Shown here piece after piece: positions 9,133 through 18,263 of a stretch of DNA of 64,000 nt. Every line of letters begins with the position of its first letter. Position 1 is the stretch's first letter. Where the stretch lies: NCBI GenBank assembly GCA_965226645.1, contig CBDDDL010000004.1, positions 1,178,001-1,242,000 of the forward strand, given 5' to 3'. The position numbers and the translations under genes are program-made. Source of the DNA: Poriferisodalis sp965226645. Lineage in GTDB: Bacteria; Actinomycetota; Acidimicrobiia; Acidimicrobiales; Poriferisodalaceae. The notes beneath the pieces were generated by a model. That model saw nothing but the letters and a program-made list of their open reading frames with translations, did no database searches and had not been told where the DNA came from.

Positions 9133-10017
9133 ATGAACGCGCGATTCGGACGAGTGGTTCCGGCGATGGTGACGCCGTTTGCGGCCGACGGCTCCCTCGA
9201 TGTCGACGGGGCCGTGACTCTGGCCCGATGGCTTGTCACCGAAGGCGCCGAGGGGCTCGTCATCACCGGCACAACCGGCGAAGGTCCCACTGTCACCGAC
9301 GAGGAGGACTGGGAGCTCTGGCGGGCCGTGGCGGAGGCAGTGACGGTCCCCGTCGTGGCAGGCACGACGACCAATGACACGGCGCATTCGGTCGAGCAGA
9401 CCCGCAAGGCCAACGAACTCGGGGTGGACGGCATCCTTGCCGTGACGCCGTACTACAACCGGCCGTCCCAAGCAGGCGTGACGGCGCACTTCACGGCAGT
9501 CGCGGAGGCCACCGATCTGCCGATCATCCTCTACGACATCCCGGTGCGGACCGGTCGCAAGATCAACACCTCGACCCTGCTCGAACTGGCGCAGATCCCC
9601 AATATCGTGGGCGTCAAGGATGCAGCGGGCAACCCCTCCGAAACGGCCAAGGTGATTGCCGAGGCTCCGGCCGGCTTCGAGGTGTACAGCGGCGACGACG
9701 GACTGACGCTCCCGCTGCTGGCCGTTGGCGCAGTCGGCGTCATCAGCGTCGCTGCCCACTGGTGTGCCACGGAGTTTGTCGCCCTGTTCGACGCTTGGGA
9801 CGCGGGCGACACGGCGAAGGCCCGCGAGATCAATGCTGCACTGGTCGAGAGCTTCGACTACGAGAGCGGAGACGACGCTCCCAGCCCGGTTCCGACCAAG
9901 GCCATGCTGCGCACGCTCGGCCTACCCGTTGGAGAGCCGCGCCTGCCGATGGGTCCCACACCCGAGGGGCTCGAAGACCGCGCCCGCGAGGTCTACACGC
10001 GACTGAAGCGGACTTGA
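9133..10017 (+). CDS. dapA: 4-hydroxy-tetrahydrodipicolinate synthase
   Basis: This 294-aa TIM-barrel class I aldolase condenses pyruvate with aspartate semialdehyde in lysine and meso-diaminopimelate synthesis. The signature GTTGEGPTVTDEE is at about 43-55. The catalytic tyrosine sits in VTPYYNRPSQ near 130, and the Schiff-base lysine in NIVGVKDAAGN near 160. Length is standard. It overlaps the RNase J start codon by four bases (TTGA), so the two genes are translationally coupled. This dapA-rnj pairing is common in actinobacteria. The next enzyme, dapB, is 2.5 kb away on the other strand. Confidence 0.95.
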   Translation: MNARFGRVVPAMVTPFAADGSLDVDGAVTLARWLVTEGAEGLVITGTTGEGPTVTDEEDWELWRAVAEAVTVPVVAGTTTNDTAHSVEQTRKANELGVDGILAVTPYYNRPSQAGVTAHFTAVAEATDLPIILYDIPVRTGRKINTSTLLELAQIPNIVGVKDAAGNPSETAKVIAEAPAGFEVYSGDDGLTLPLLAVGAVGVISVAAHWCATEFVALFDAWDAGDTAKAREINAALVESFDYESGDDAPSPVPTKAMLRTLGLPVGEPRLPMGPTPEGLEDRAREVYTRLKRT

Positions 10018-11690
10018 GCCCCCGCAAGAGCCGGCCCGTCACGGTCACGTTCCTGGGCGGACTCGGCGACGTCGGACGCAATTGCACGGTCGTAGAGGTC
10101 GACGGGAAGCTGCTGGTCATCGACTTCGGCGTCATGTTCCCCGATCCAGCGCTGATGCCGGGTGTGCGGCAGGTGCTGCCCGACATGGACTGGCTGAACT
10201 CCCGTGCCGGCGACGTCGTCGGTTTGGTTGTGACGCACGGCCACGAGGATCACCTGGGCGGTGTGCCCCACTTCCTGCGCAACATCGAGGTCCCGCTGTA
10301 CGGCTCGGCGCTGTCGATGGCGCTCGCCGAGCACAAGGTCGCCGAAGCCCGCCTCACCGACCGCACCTCGTTTCATGTCTTGGGCGACGGCGATCGGCGA
10401 CGGATCGGCCCATTCGATGTCGAGGCGCTGCCGATCACGCACTCGGTCCCTCAGAGCCTGTGCATCGTGCTGCACACACCCGCCGGTGCGCTCGTTCACA
10501 CGGGGGACTTCAAGATCGACGAGGCTCCCGTCGACGGTCGTCTGACCGACTTGGCGCGGCTGCGGCAGCTGGGTGACGAGGGCATCGCTCTGTTGATGGC
10601 CGACTCCACAAACGCCGACCGTCCGGGGAGCAGCGCCTCGGAAACCGAGATCGGCGCCACGCTGCGGCGGCTCTTCGCCGAGCGGTCCAACCGACGACTC
10701 ATCGTCAGCTGCTTCGCCAGCCATCTTCACCGCGTCCAGCAGATCTGCGATGCCGCAATTGACGAGGGCCGCTTCGTCGTGCCAGTGGGTCGCTCGATGG
10801 TGAACAACGTTCGCATCGCACGCGAGCTGGGCGTACTGGACCTTCCCGAGCCCGCGCTGCGCAGCGCTGAACAGCTCGACGGCTTCGATCCATCACAGGT
10901 GTGCATCGTGTGCACTGGCAGCCAGGGCGAGCCGAACGCTGCGCTCTCGCTGATCGCTGCGGGCACCCACCCCGAGATCGACCTCGGGCCGAACGACACC
11001 GTGGTGCTGTCCAGCCATGCCATTCCGGGCAATGAACGCGCTGTGTTTCGGACGGTGTCGAGCCTCGCCAAGCGCGGCGCCGAAGTGATCCACGACGGCC
11101 ACGAGCTGGTCCACACGTCCGGTCACGCCCAGCGCGACGAGCTGCGACAGCTTCACGAAGCGTGCCGCCCACGATGGTTCGTGCCGATCGAGGGCGAGTA
11201 CCACATGCTTGCCCGCCATTCCCAGCTTGCTCGCGAGGTCGGCATGCGGGCCCACCGGGTGCTGACGCTGACCGACGGAGCGCAGGTGGTGCTTCGGGAC
11301 GGCAACCTGTCTGTGGGTCGAGGTGTCCCCGCGCCGTATCACTACGTGGATGGCGCAATCGACGATCCCGACGCCGAGGTCATCGGCGAACGCTTGGCTC
11401 TCACAGCAGGCTTCGTCCATGTGACCGTGGTGCTCGACGCCAAGGGACGCCTAGCGACACCTCCCGATGTCACTTCGAGCGGCTGGCTGGACACCGAGGC
11501 CCACGCAGACATCATTAAAGCGCTGGTCGGAGAGCTGACGACGGTTGTGAATGGTGCCAACAAGAACAAGAGCGCCAAACACGACGCCGACGGCATCGAA
11601 CGTCGCATTCGCCGAGCCACCGGACGTTTCGTGGGCAATCAAACAAGACGCCGTCCATCCATCTCGGCGTCAGTGATCTCGCTCGGCTGA
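10014..11690 (+). CDS. rnj: Ribonuclease J
   Basis: The 558-aa beta-CASP metallo-beta-lactamase ribonuclease (5'-3' exo- and endonuclease) works in mRNA decay and rRNA maturation. The zinc motif HGHEDH falls near residue 68. The beta-CASP section includes MADSTNADRPG and CFASHLHRVQQI. A late FVPIEGEYHMLARH matches the conserved RNase J segment. A longer reading frame runs back into dapA, but homology begins at VTVTFLGGLGDVGRN, so the TTG at 10014 overlapping the dapA stop is chosen. The C-terminal tail is basic, as in other RNase J proteins. Confidence 0.94.
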   Translation: MSPRKSRPVTVTFLGGLGDVGRNCTVVEVDGKLLVIDFGVMFPDPALMPGVRQVLPDMDWLNSRAGDVVGLVVTHGHEDHLGGVPHFLRNIEVPLYGSALSMALAEHKVAEARLTDRTSFHVLGDGDRRRIGPFDVEALPITHSVPQSLCIVLHTPAGALVHTGDFKIDEAPVDGRLTDLARLRQLGDEGIALLMADSTNADRPGSSASETEIGATLRRLFAERSNRRLIVSCFASHLHRVQQICDAAIDEGRFVVPVGRSMVNNVRIARELGVLDLPEPALRSAEQLDGFDPSQVCIVCTGSQGEPNAALSLIAAGTHPEIDLGPNDTVVLSSHAIPGNERAVFRTVSSLAKRGAEVIHDGHELVHTSGHAQRDELRQLHEACRPRWFVPIEGEYHMLARHSQLAREVGMRAHRVLTLTDGAQVVLRDGNLSVGRGVPAPYHYVDGAIDDPDAEVIGERLALTAGFVHVTVVLDAKGRLATPPDVTSSGWLDTEAHADIIKALVGELTTVVNGANKNKSAKHDADGIERRIRRATGRFVGNQTRRRPSISASVISLG

Positions 11691-11800
11691 CCGATCAGCG
11701 GCTACGACACGTTCGACCCCGCCACCGCCAACACAATGGAAATGACCATCGTCAGGAACGTCGAGCAATCGACGACATAGGCGCCGGTACAGTCAAGAAC

Positions 11801-12091
11801 GTGAGCCGTCGTGATGATGTGCTGGTAGTGCACAGGGCAGCGATCCACGCTGCCGCAAAGCGATGCAGGGCGCGGTCGATTGCGCTCGTCGGCTCAATGG
11901 CCAGAGGCGATGACTCCGAAACGAGCGACTACGACTTCCTCGTTGACTTCGATGACGATGCCGATCTGTTCGACATCGCGGGACTGCAGGTGGACTTGAC
12001 CGAATTGCTCGGCCACCATGTCGACATCGTCGATTCCTCGGCGGTTCGCGACAGCCACCCCGGAATGTTCGAGGACGCGATCCCGCTGTGA
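11801..12091 (+). CDS. MNT-type nucleotidyltransferase antitoxin (MntA-like)
   Basis: This 96-aa minimal nucleotidyltransferase carries the signature GSMARGDDSETSDYDFLVDF at about residues 31-50; the GSxxRG and DxD elements bind ATP and Mg. A third acidic residue lies in HHVDIVD. In characterised MNT/HepT modules the MNT partner neutralises the HepT ribonuclease by adding AMP to a tyrosine in its active-site motif. It starts with GTG and overlaps the next gene by four bases (GTGA), as expected for the module. The 110 bases upstream (11691-11800) hold no gene. Confidence 0.85.
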   Translation: MSRRDDVLVVHRAAIHAAAKRCRARSIALVGSMARGDDSETSDYDFLVDFDDDADLFDIAGLQVDLTELLGHHVDIVDSSAVRDSHPGMFEDAIPL

Positions 12092-12433
12092 CCCGCAGTG
12101 ACGACGAGCGCGTCAGCGACATTCTGGATGCCTGTCACAAGCTGAGTGAGATCGCGGCGCTGGGCCGTTCGGAATACGACAAGAGCTGGATTATCCAGAG
12201 TGCCGTCGAGAGACAGCTCGAGATCATCGACGAAGCGGCGACACACCTGTCGGATGAGTTCCTCGGAGATGACGTCGAATTGCCAATCCGGCAGGCAAAA
12301 GGGTCTTCGCAACGTCATTTCACACGAGTACTTCAGGGTGAACCAAGATCGTGTCTGGAACGTCGTGATGAACAGAGTTCCCGAATTGATAGCCGCCGTA
12401 ATCAGCCTTGGCGCAGAGAGCTCCGAAGCGTGA
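12088..12433 (+). pseudogene. HepT-like (DUF86) toxin, frameshifted
   Basis: The first ~70 codons, from a GTG at 12088, read as a HepT N-terminus (SAVERQLEIIDEAATHLSDEF). At the run AAAAGGG (12297-12303) homology jumps to the +1 frame, which continues KGLRNVISHEYFRVNQD and ends at 12433. The catalytic motif Rx4HxY (RNVISHEY) is found only in that second frame. Removing one base from the run restores one continuous HepT of about 114 aa. As written, the first frame continues to a stop at 12453 with an unrelated basic tail lacking the motif. This is an inactivated toxin, a slippage-dependent gene, or a sequencing error in a homopolymer. Confidence 0.8.
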
Positions 12434-12466
12434 TCTTCGCCTACGGGCGCTGAACCTGCGGTCGAC

Positions 12467-13234
12467 TTACAGGCCGAGGAAGGCGTCGAGGCCGATCGTC
12501 ACTCCGGGGTAATCGGCAACCGTCCTGGCGGCGAGCAGCACACCGGGCATGAACGAGACGCGGTCCAGGCTGTCGTGGCGGATGGTGAGCGTCTCGCCAG
12601 CGGTGCCGAGCAGGACTTCCTGATGCGCCACGAGGCCCCGTAAGCGCACTGAGTGCACGGGGATCGCAGCTGGTCCCTTGCCACCGCGAGCACCAGGCAG
12701 CACCGCGTCGCGGGTGGGATCGGGTGCCCAGTCGTCGGATGCCTCGGCCATCTTGCGCACGGTCGCCATGGCGGTGCCTGACGGGGCGTCGACCTTGTTG
12801 TCGTGGTGCAGCTCGATGACCTCAGCTGTCGGGAAGAACGGAGCGGCAATCTCCGCGAACCGCATCATCAACACTGCGCCGATGGCGAAATTCGGGGCGA
12901 TGAGGCAGTTGCTGGCTGTGAACTCGGCGCGGCAGCGCTCGAAGTCGTCCGGGTCGAGTCCACTGGTGCCGACGATTGCGTGAACGCCATTCGCCGCGCA
13001 CCACGCGATGTTCTCCCGCGCCGCGGCTGCAACCGTGAAATCGATAGCGACATCGATACGCGAAGCATCGAGGGTGTCGGTGCTCGCTTCGATGTCAATG
13101 CTGTCAGCGGCGTCACGTTGCCCGGCGGCCCCCGGGTCGACCCCGGCGACAAGTTCCAAATCTGGGTCGCCGGCAACCGCTTCGCACACGGTGGCGCCCA
13201 TGCGGCCGCCGGCGCCAAAGACGAGAACTCTCAC
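12467..13234 (-). CDS. dapB: 4-hydroxy-tetrahydrodipicolinate reductase
   Basis: This 255-aa NAD(P)H-dependent reductase follows DapA in lysine/diaminopimelate synthesis. The Rossmann loop FGAGGRMG is at residues 5-12, and the active-site signature ELHHDNKVDAPSGTA at about 145-159. The end of the protein (PGVTIGLDAFLGL) matches the family. The start is GTG at 13234, 30 bases downstream of the pnp stop, so it is probably the last gene of the nusA-to-pnp block. It converges on the hepT remnant with 33 bases between them and no clear terminator. Confidence 0.95.
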   Translation of the reverse strand: MRVLVFGAGGRMGATVCEAVAGDPDLELVAGVDPGAAGQRDAADSIDIEASTDTLDASRIDVAIDFTVAAAARENIAWCAANGVHAIVGTSGLDPDDFERCRAEFTASNCLIAPNFAIGAVLMMRFAEIAAPFFPTAEVIELHHDNKVDAPSGTAMATVRKMAEASDDWAPDPTRDAVLPGARGGKGPAAIPVHSVRLRGLVAHQEVLLGTAGETLTIRHDSLDRVSFMPGVLLAARTVADYPGVTIGLDAFLGL

Positions 13235-13264
13235 ACCGAAGAAGCTAGCGAAGCATCGCTGCGT

Positions 13265-15787
13265 CTAGCGGCGGCCGCGGCGACGGCCGGATCCCCGGCC
13301 GGTTTGCTCGGGCTCGGGGCCCAGATCGCCATACACGTCACGAGCGACCTGCTCGAAGTGCTCGCCGAAGGACACGTCCTCGCGCACAGTCGCCGTCGCG
13401 ACGCCGCCTCCCGATGCCTCAGGCTGCGCCTCCGCAGTCGGATCGTCCCCTGCAGTGGCGGTGCCGCCGCCTGCTGCGGCTTCTGCTGTGGGCGCGGCTG
13501 TCCGCGTCCGGCGAGCACCGTTGTCGGAGTTGCGACCGCGTTCGCGACGCGGCGCATCGAAGCCAGCGCTGTCGTCGCCGCCGGACCCGTCGTCGCCGAC
13601 CTGGGAAGGGTCTGCGGGCGAGAGGCTGATCTTGCCGTTGGGGTCGATCTCATCGACGATGACACTGATCACGGCACCGAGTTCGAGCACCTCTTCCACC
13701 GAGCTCAGCCGACGCTTGCCGCCGAGCTTGGAGATATGCAACAGGCCATCGGTGCCGGGAAGCACATTGACGAAGGCGCCGAACTTGGTGATGTTCACCA
13801 CACGACCCTCATAGGTCGCTCCGACGTCAGGCGTCGGCGGATTCACGATGAGCCGGATCTGGCGCTCAGCTTCCGCCACGACCTCGCGGTCGGTTGCGCC
13901 GATGCTGACGGTGCCGACCGTGCCGTCGTCGTCGACATTGATATCGGCGCCAGTTTCCTCCTGGATGGAGTTGATGACCTTGCCCCGTGGACCGATGACC
14001 TCGGCGATCTTGTCGATCGGGATCTCGAAGCTGGTGATCTTCGGCGCCATCTCGCCCACATCGGGCCTCGGCTCGGCAATCGCAGCCCGCATGATCTCAA
14101 GGATCTGCAGGCGAGCCTGTCGGGCCTGGCCCAGCGCCTGGGTCAGCACCTCAGCGGGAATGCCTTCGATCTTGGTGTCGAGCTGGAGCGCGGTGATGGC
14201 GTCTTCCGTGCCGGCGATCTTGAAGTCCATGTCGCCGAATGCGTCCTCGGCGCCCAGGATGTCGGTGAGCGTCACGTACTTGCCGTCGGCGTACACGAGG
14301 CCCATGGCAATACCGGCAACGTGATCGATGATCGGCACGCCGGCGTCCATGAGCGACAGCGACGATGCGCACACCGACCCCATCGAGGTGGATCCATTCG
14401 AGCTGAGCACGTCGGACACCAGCCGGATGGTGTACGGGAAGTCTTCCTTGGACGGGACGACCGGGAAGATGGCACGCTCAGCGAGTGCGCCGTGCCCGAT
14501 CTCGCGCCGCTTGGGGCCACGCATGAATCCGGCCTCGCCGGTGGAGTACGGCGGGAAGTTGTAGTGGTGCATGAAGCGGCGCCGGTCGGCAGGATTCAGG
14601 GTGTCGACGATCTGCTCCATCCGGGACATGCCCAGCGTGGTGACATTCAGCACCTGGGTCTCGCCGCGCTGGAACAGCCCCGAGCCATGAGCGGTGCGCC
14701 CGAGGTAGCCCGCAACTGACGAGAGCGGTCGCACCTCATCGGTTGCCCGCCCGTCGATGCGGAAGCCGTCCGCCGCGATGCGCTCGCGCACGATCTCCTT
14801 CGACAGCGACCTGACGGCGGCCGAGATCTGATCCTTGGCGCTGTCGAGGTCAGCGAATTCTTCGGCCACTTCGGCAATCACTGCCTTGCTGGTCTCGGAT
14901 TGTGCGGCCTCGCGTTCGGCTTTGTCGGCGATCGCCATCACCTCACGCATCCGATCGCCGGCGACTTCGCGCACGCGATCGAGCACCTCGTCGGAGTAGT
15001 CCTTGGTGGAGGTGTACTCCATTGGCTGGATCGGGCCGGAGGCTTCTTCAACCAACCGGCGCAGCGACTTCTGCATCTCGATGATGTCGTCGATCCACTG
15101 CTTGGAGGCCTCGAGTCCGCTTGCAAGCACCTCTTCGGTGACCTTCGGTGCGCCCTCGGCGTAATACGAGAAGGATTTCTCGGTGCCGCCGGCCTCGACC
15201 ATCATCACGGCGATGTCGCCGTTGGAAAGCTGGCGACCGGCCACGACCATGTCGAATGTGGCGGCCTCGGACTCTTGATGCGTCGCGAACGGAATCCACT
15301 CGCCGTCGGTGGAGTAGGCGATCCGCACGGCCGCAAGCGGGCACTCGAACGGGATGCCGCTCAACCACAACGCCGCCGAGGCGCCGTTCAACGCAACAAC
15401 GTCGTACGGGTTGACGTGGTCAGCGCCGAGAATCGTGCCCACCACGTGGGTGTCATGGCGGTAATCGCTGGGGAAGTTCGGGCGCAGCGGACGGTCAATC
15501 AGCCGACAAGTCAGGATCGCATCGTCGGACGCACGCCCCTCTCGCCGGAAGAACGAACCGGGAATCCGGCCCACCGCATACATGCGCTCCTCGATGTCGA
15601 CGGTGAGCGGGAAGAACGACGCGAATTCGCGTGGACGGTTCGACGCCGTCGCGGTGACGAGCACTTGTGTGTCGCCGATTCGGGACGTGACCGCCCCGTT
15701 TGCGAGTCCGGCGAGCACGCCGGTCTCGAAGGTGATGGTCTTGTCCGTGCCCGCGATGGGCCCGGTGACCGAGATGGCTTCAGCCAT
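13265..15787 (-). CDS. pnp: Polyribonucleotide nucleotidyltransferase (PNPase)
   Basis: The 840-aa phosphorolytic 3'-5' exoribonuclease forms a trimer and a core of RNA decay. Two RNase PH-like domains (about 10-145 and 320-555) flank an all-alpha linker. They are followed by a KH domain (about 580-640, GPRGKVINSI) and an S1 domain (about 655-725, GRVVNITKFGAFV). Beyond residue ~730 comes a low-complexity tail rich in Ala, Thr, Gly and Arg, ending in a basic RGSGRRRGRR run. Such tails occur in actinobacterial PNPases and may bind RNA or partners. It lies downstream of rpsO, the classical arrangement. Confidence 0.96.
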   Translation of the reverse strand: MAEAISVTGPIAGTDKTITFETGVLAGLANGAVTSRIGDTQVLVTATASNRPREFASFFPLTVDIEERMYAVGRIPGSFFRREGRASDDAILTCRLIDRPLRPNFPSDYRHDTHVVGTILGADHVNPYDVVALNGASAALWLSGIPFECPLAAVRIAYSTDGEWIPFATHQESEAATFDMVVAGRQLSNGDIAVMMVEAGGTEKSFSYYAEGAPKVTEEVLASGLEASKQWIDDIIEMQKSLRRLVEEASGPIQPMEYTSTKDYSDEVLDRVREVAGDRMREVMAIADKAEREAAQSETSKAVIAEVAEEFADLDSAKDQISAAVRSLSKEIVRERIAADGFRIDGRATDEVRPLSSVAGYLGRTAHGSGLFQRGETQVLNVTTLGMSRMEQIVDTLNPADRRRFMHHYNFPPYSTGEAGFMRGPKRREIGHGALAERAIFPVVPSKEDFPYTIRLVSDVLSSNGSTSMGSVCASSLSLMDAGVPIIDHVAGIAMGLVYADGKYVTLTDILGAEDAFGDMDFKIAGTEDAITALQLDTKIEGIPAEVLTQALGQARQARLQILEIMRAAIAEPRPDVGEMAPKITSFEIPIDKIAEVIGPRGKVINSIQEETGADINVDDDGTVGTVSIGATDREVVAEAERQIRLIVNPPTPDVGATYEGRVVNITKFGAFVNVLPGTDGLLHISKLGGKRRLSSVEEVLELGAVISVIVDEIDPNGKISLSPADPSQVGDDGSGGDDSAGFDAPRRERGRNSDNGARRTRTAAPTAEAAAGGGTATAGDDPTAEAQPEASGGGVATATVREDVSFGEHFEQVARDVYGDLGPEPEQTGRGSGRRRGRR

Positions 15788-15921
15788 ATTTGCTCCTGTG
15801 GTGTAGGCGGGACCTTCCCGCCGATGGGGTTTTGGAGATTCGGTGTGTCAGGACGGCGTGTCCCCGAGGTGTACCCGCGGCACCGGCCGGCTCTTCTTCG
15901 AGCTCGGTCTGCGGTGCGCTG

Positions 15922-15949
15922 GGTACCGGCCGCGAAGGCCGTCGGGTAC
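15922..15949 (-). terminator. Hairpin between rpsO and pnp
   Basis: Just downstream of the rpsO stop, the minus-strand transcript can fold GTAC...GTAC around an inner CGGCC-loop-GGCCG stem with a 4-5 base loop and an asymmetric bulge. There is no T-run, so it is a weak intrinsic terminator or an RNase processing site. The rpsO-pnp gap in other bacteria carries a comparable element. The remaining ~165-base gap (15788-15954) shows no gene. Confidence 0.4.
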
Positions 15950-15954
15950 GTGCG

Positions 15955-16227
15955 TCAGCGCCGAAGCCCGAGCTTTGCAATCAAAGCTCGGTAACGCTCG
16001 ACGTCGTTGGCGATCAGGTAGTTGAGCAACCTGCGTCGACGACCGACGAGCTTGAGCAGCCCTCGGCGGCTGTGGTGATCCTTGTTGTGGGTCTTGAGAT
16101 GCTCGGTGAGGTGCTCGATGCGTGCGCTCAATTGCGCGACCTGCACCTCGGGCGATCCGGTGTCGGCGGCGTGATGACGATGCTCGTCAAACTGCTCGGC
16201 CGGCGGACGTGCGGACTTAACGCTCAT
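15955..16227 (-). CDS. rpsO: 30S ribosomal protein S15
   Basis: The 90-aa primary 16S rRNA-binding protein helps assemble the platform. Family landmarks are TGSPEVQVAQLSARIEHLTEHL (in outline), the H-KDHHSRRGLL segment at about 42-53, and LVGRRRRLLNYL near 56-67. Length is standard. A GGAA-containing site lies about 12 bases before the ATG. It sits between ribF and pnp on the same strand. Confidence 0.97.
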   Translation of the reverse strand: MSVKSARPPAEQFDEHRHHAADTGSPEVQVAQLSARIEHLTEHLKTHNKDHHSRRGLLKLVGRRRRLLNYLIANDVERYRALIAKLGLRR

Positions 16228-16358
16228 GCCGTTGTTGTATTTCCTTCGTGGTTGCGTCGCGTGGGGGTAAATTGCCCGCTGCCGCGACGAGGCTGGTCGG
16301 CCCAGCCGTGTTGATATGTCTCTTGTCGATCACGCAGGCTACCAGCGCGAGTGCGCCG

Positions 16359-17303
16359 CTAGGCCTCGAGGCACTTCGCAGCGTCCTCGATGTCGCGCCG
16401 AAGTTGCACCTTCAGCTCGTCAATGCCGTCGAATCGCCGCTCAGGTCGGAGACGCCGGACGAAACGGAGCTTGGCAGTCTCGCCGTAGAGATCGCCGCGG
16501 AACCCGATCAGGTGGGCCTCGATAAGCGACCGCTCGGCGAAGTCGTAGAACGTCGGCCGACGGCCGACGTTGACCGCTGCGGGATACTGCAGTCCGTCAG
16601 GTCGTTGGTACCACGCCGCATAGACGCCGTCCGCGGGAATTTGCAGGTCTGACGTCGTCGGCAGATTCGCCGTAGGCACGCCGATCTGGCGCCCGCGGCG
16701 GTCGCCGACTGTGACGGTGCAGCGCACTTCAAAGGGGCGTCCGAGCAGCCGATGGGCACGCTCGACATCACCCGCAGCGAGCGCGGAACGGATCGAAGTG
16801 GACGAGATCACATCCCCGTCGCCAGTCATCTGCTTCACCAGGGGTAGCCCGACCACCTCGTAGCCATGTTCGGCGCCCACCTGGCGGAGCGTTTCGATAT
16901 TGCCTCGGCGGCCCTGTCCGAAGTGGAAGTCGGCGCCCACCACGACGGCGCGCGCCGACAGGCAGTCGACGAGCACGTCCTGTGCGAACTTCTCGGCAGG
17001 CACCGCTGACTGGGCCTTGTCGAACTTGATGACGAGCGTGAAGTCGACGCCGGTTTCGGCCAGCAATTCCAGCTTGTGGTCGAGATCGCACAGCAGTAGC
17101 GGTGCCGAGGCGGGGCGCACCACGGTCGCGGGGTGTCGGTCGAAGGTCACCACCGCAGTGGCGCGGCCCTGCTCGGCGGCCATGCGGTGCATCTCGGAGA
17201 TCACAGTCCGGTGGCCTCGATGTACGCCGTCGTACTCCCCTACTGTCACGACGCTGCCACCCTCAAGCACGGGGCACCAGTCCAAGTCGCGAATGACCTC
17301 CAT
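16359..17303 (-). CDS. ribF: Bifunctional riboflavin kinase/FAD synthetase
   Basis: This 314-aa enzyme makes FMN from riboflavin and then FAD. The N-terminal nucleotidyltransferase-like FAD synthetase half has GEYDGVHRGHR (about 22-32) and VVGADFHFGQGRRG near 120. The C-terminal kinase half has the GVPTANL segment near 209 and GDLYGE-KLRFVRRLR near 277. It lies between truB and rpsO in the usual actinobacterial order, with ~95 bases to truB. A short ~130-base gap separates it from rpsO. Confidence 0.95.
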   Translation of the reverse strand: MEVIRDLDWCPVLEGGSVVTVGEYDGVHRGHRTVISEMHRMAAEQGRATAVVTFDRHPATVVRPASAPLLLCDLDHKLELLAETGVDFTLVIKFDKAQSAVPAEKFAQDVLVDCLSARAVVVGADFHFGQGRRGNIETLRQVGAEHGYEVVGLPLVKQMTGDGDVISSTSIRSALAAGDVERAHRLLGRPFEVRCTVTVGDRRGRQIGVPTANLPTTSDLQIPADGVYAAWYQRPDGLQYPAAVNVGRRPTFYDFAERSLIEAHLIGFRGDLYGETAKLRFVRRLRPERRFDGIDELKVQLRRDIEDAAKCLEA

Positions 17304-17399
17304 GGCCGCAACGCTACTGCGCCCCGGCCGCCGTCAGTCCGGCGGTCCGAACGTTCCAAAGGCAGCTGCGAAGCACTCATCGGGCCGGACGCGAAGCAT

Positions 17400-18263
17400 C
17401 TATTCAGCCAGAACTGTCGCTTTCAATCGGCCGCCCGCTCGCTCATGGACGGCCACGAGCGCGCCGTCAGGATCGGCGAGCGCCCACGGGCCATCCCCGT
17501 CGTAACGGGTCGGCTCCAGGTGCGCCCCGCTGCGGACTGCACGCACTTCCATGGAGCTCAGGGCAATCTGGGCCAAGTCTCGCACCAGCTCTGCGGTGCC
17601 GCGCAGCTCGGCTTCCGAGGGCGGCGCCGCTTCAGAAACGGTGAATGATCCGCTGAAAGTTCGCCGCAGCGACCGGATGTGAGCCCCGCCGCCCAGCGCA
17701 GTGCCCAGATCCGCTGCGAGTGATCTCACGAACGTGCCCGCCGAGCACTCCACCGACGCCGCATAGACGAGCGGGTCGTCGGTCGGTGCCACTTCGAATT
17801 CGTAGACCCGTACCTCTCGCGGCGACCGATCAGCGGTCTCGCCGGCGCGTGCAATCTCATGGAGCCGTCGTCCGCCGACGCGCACCGCCGACACCATCGG
17901 CGGCAGCTGGGAGATGGTGCCCACGAAGCCCGTTGCGGCCGTTGCGACGTCCACCGGACACACGTCCATTGCCCAGGCAGCGACGCGGTCCCCGGCATCG
18001 TCGAGCGTGCTGGTTGCGACGCCGAACACGATCTCGCACTTGTAGCGTTTTCGGGCTGCGGTTGCGAACCGGAGCAAGCGCGTGGCATGGCCCACACCGA
18101 CGACCAGAACCCCGGTGGCTGACGGATCGAGGGTGCCAGCGTGCCCGATGCGCCGCTCGCCGAAGCGCCGTCGCAGCATCCCCACGACGTCGTGTGAGGT
18201 CGGCCCCGCTGGCTTGTCCACGATCACCGTGCCGTGAGTGGTCGGCGGACGGCGTCGCGCCAT
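17400..18263 (-). CDS. truB: tRNA pseudouridine-55 synthase
   Basis: The 287-aa enzyme isomerises U55 of the T-loop in tRNAs. The N-terminal VDKPAGPTSHDVV motif (about 17-29) is followed by the catalytic aspartate in HAGTLDPSATGVL near 42-54. A later YAASVECSAGTFVRSL lies near 180, and a short C-terminal PUA-like extension is present. The start ATG overlaps the rbfA stop by one base, so the two are tightly coupled. Confidence 0.95.
   Translation of the reverse strand: MARRRPPTTHGTVIVDKPAGPTSHDVVGMLRRRFGERRIGHAGTLDPSATGVLVVGVGHATRLLRFATAARKRYKCEIVFGVATSTLDDAGDRVAAWAMDVCPVDVATAATGFVGTISQLPPMVSAVRVGGRRLHEIARAGETADRSPREVRVYEFEVAPTDDPLVYAASVECSAGTFVRSLAADLGTALGGGAHIRSLRRTFSGSFTVSEAAPPSEAELRGTAELVRDLAQIALSSMEVRAVRSGAHLEPTRYDGDGPWALADPDGALVAVHERAGGRLKATVLAE

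Noticed and set aside
9762..10013. N-terminal extension of RNase J into dapA
   Set aside because: The extra residues are a frame shadow of dapA; homology begins at the TTG at 10014.
12803..14719. 638-codon plus-strand frame antisense to dapB/pnp
   Set aside because: It is a high-GC shadow of dapB and pnp, with no recognisable domain; pnp homology on the minus strand is complete.
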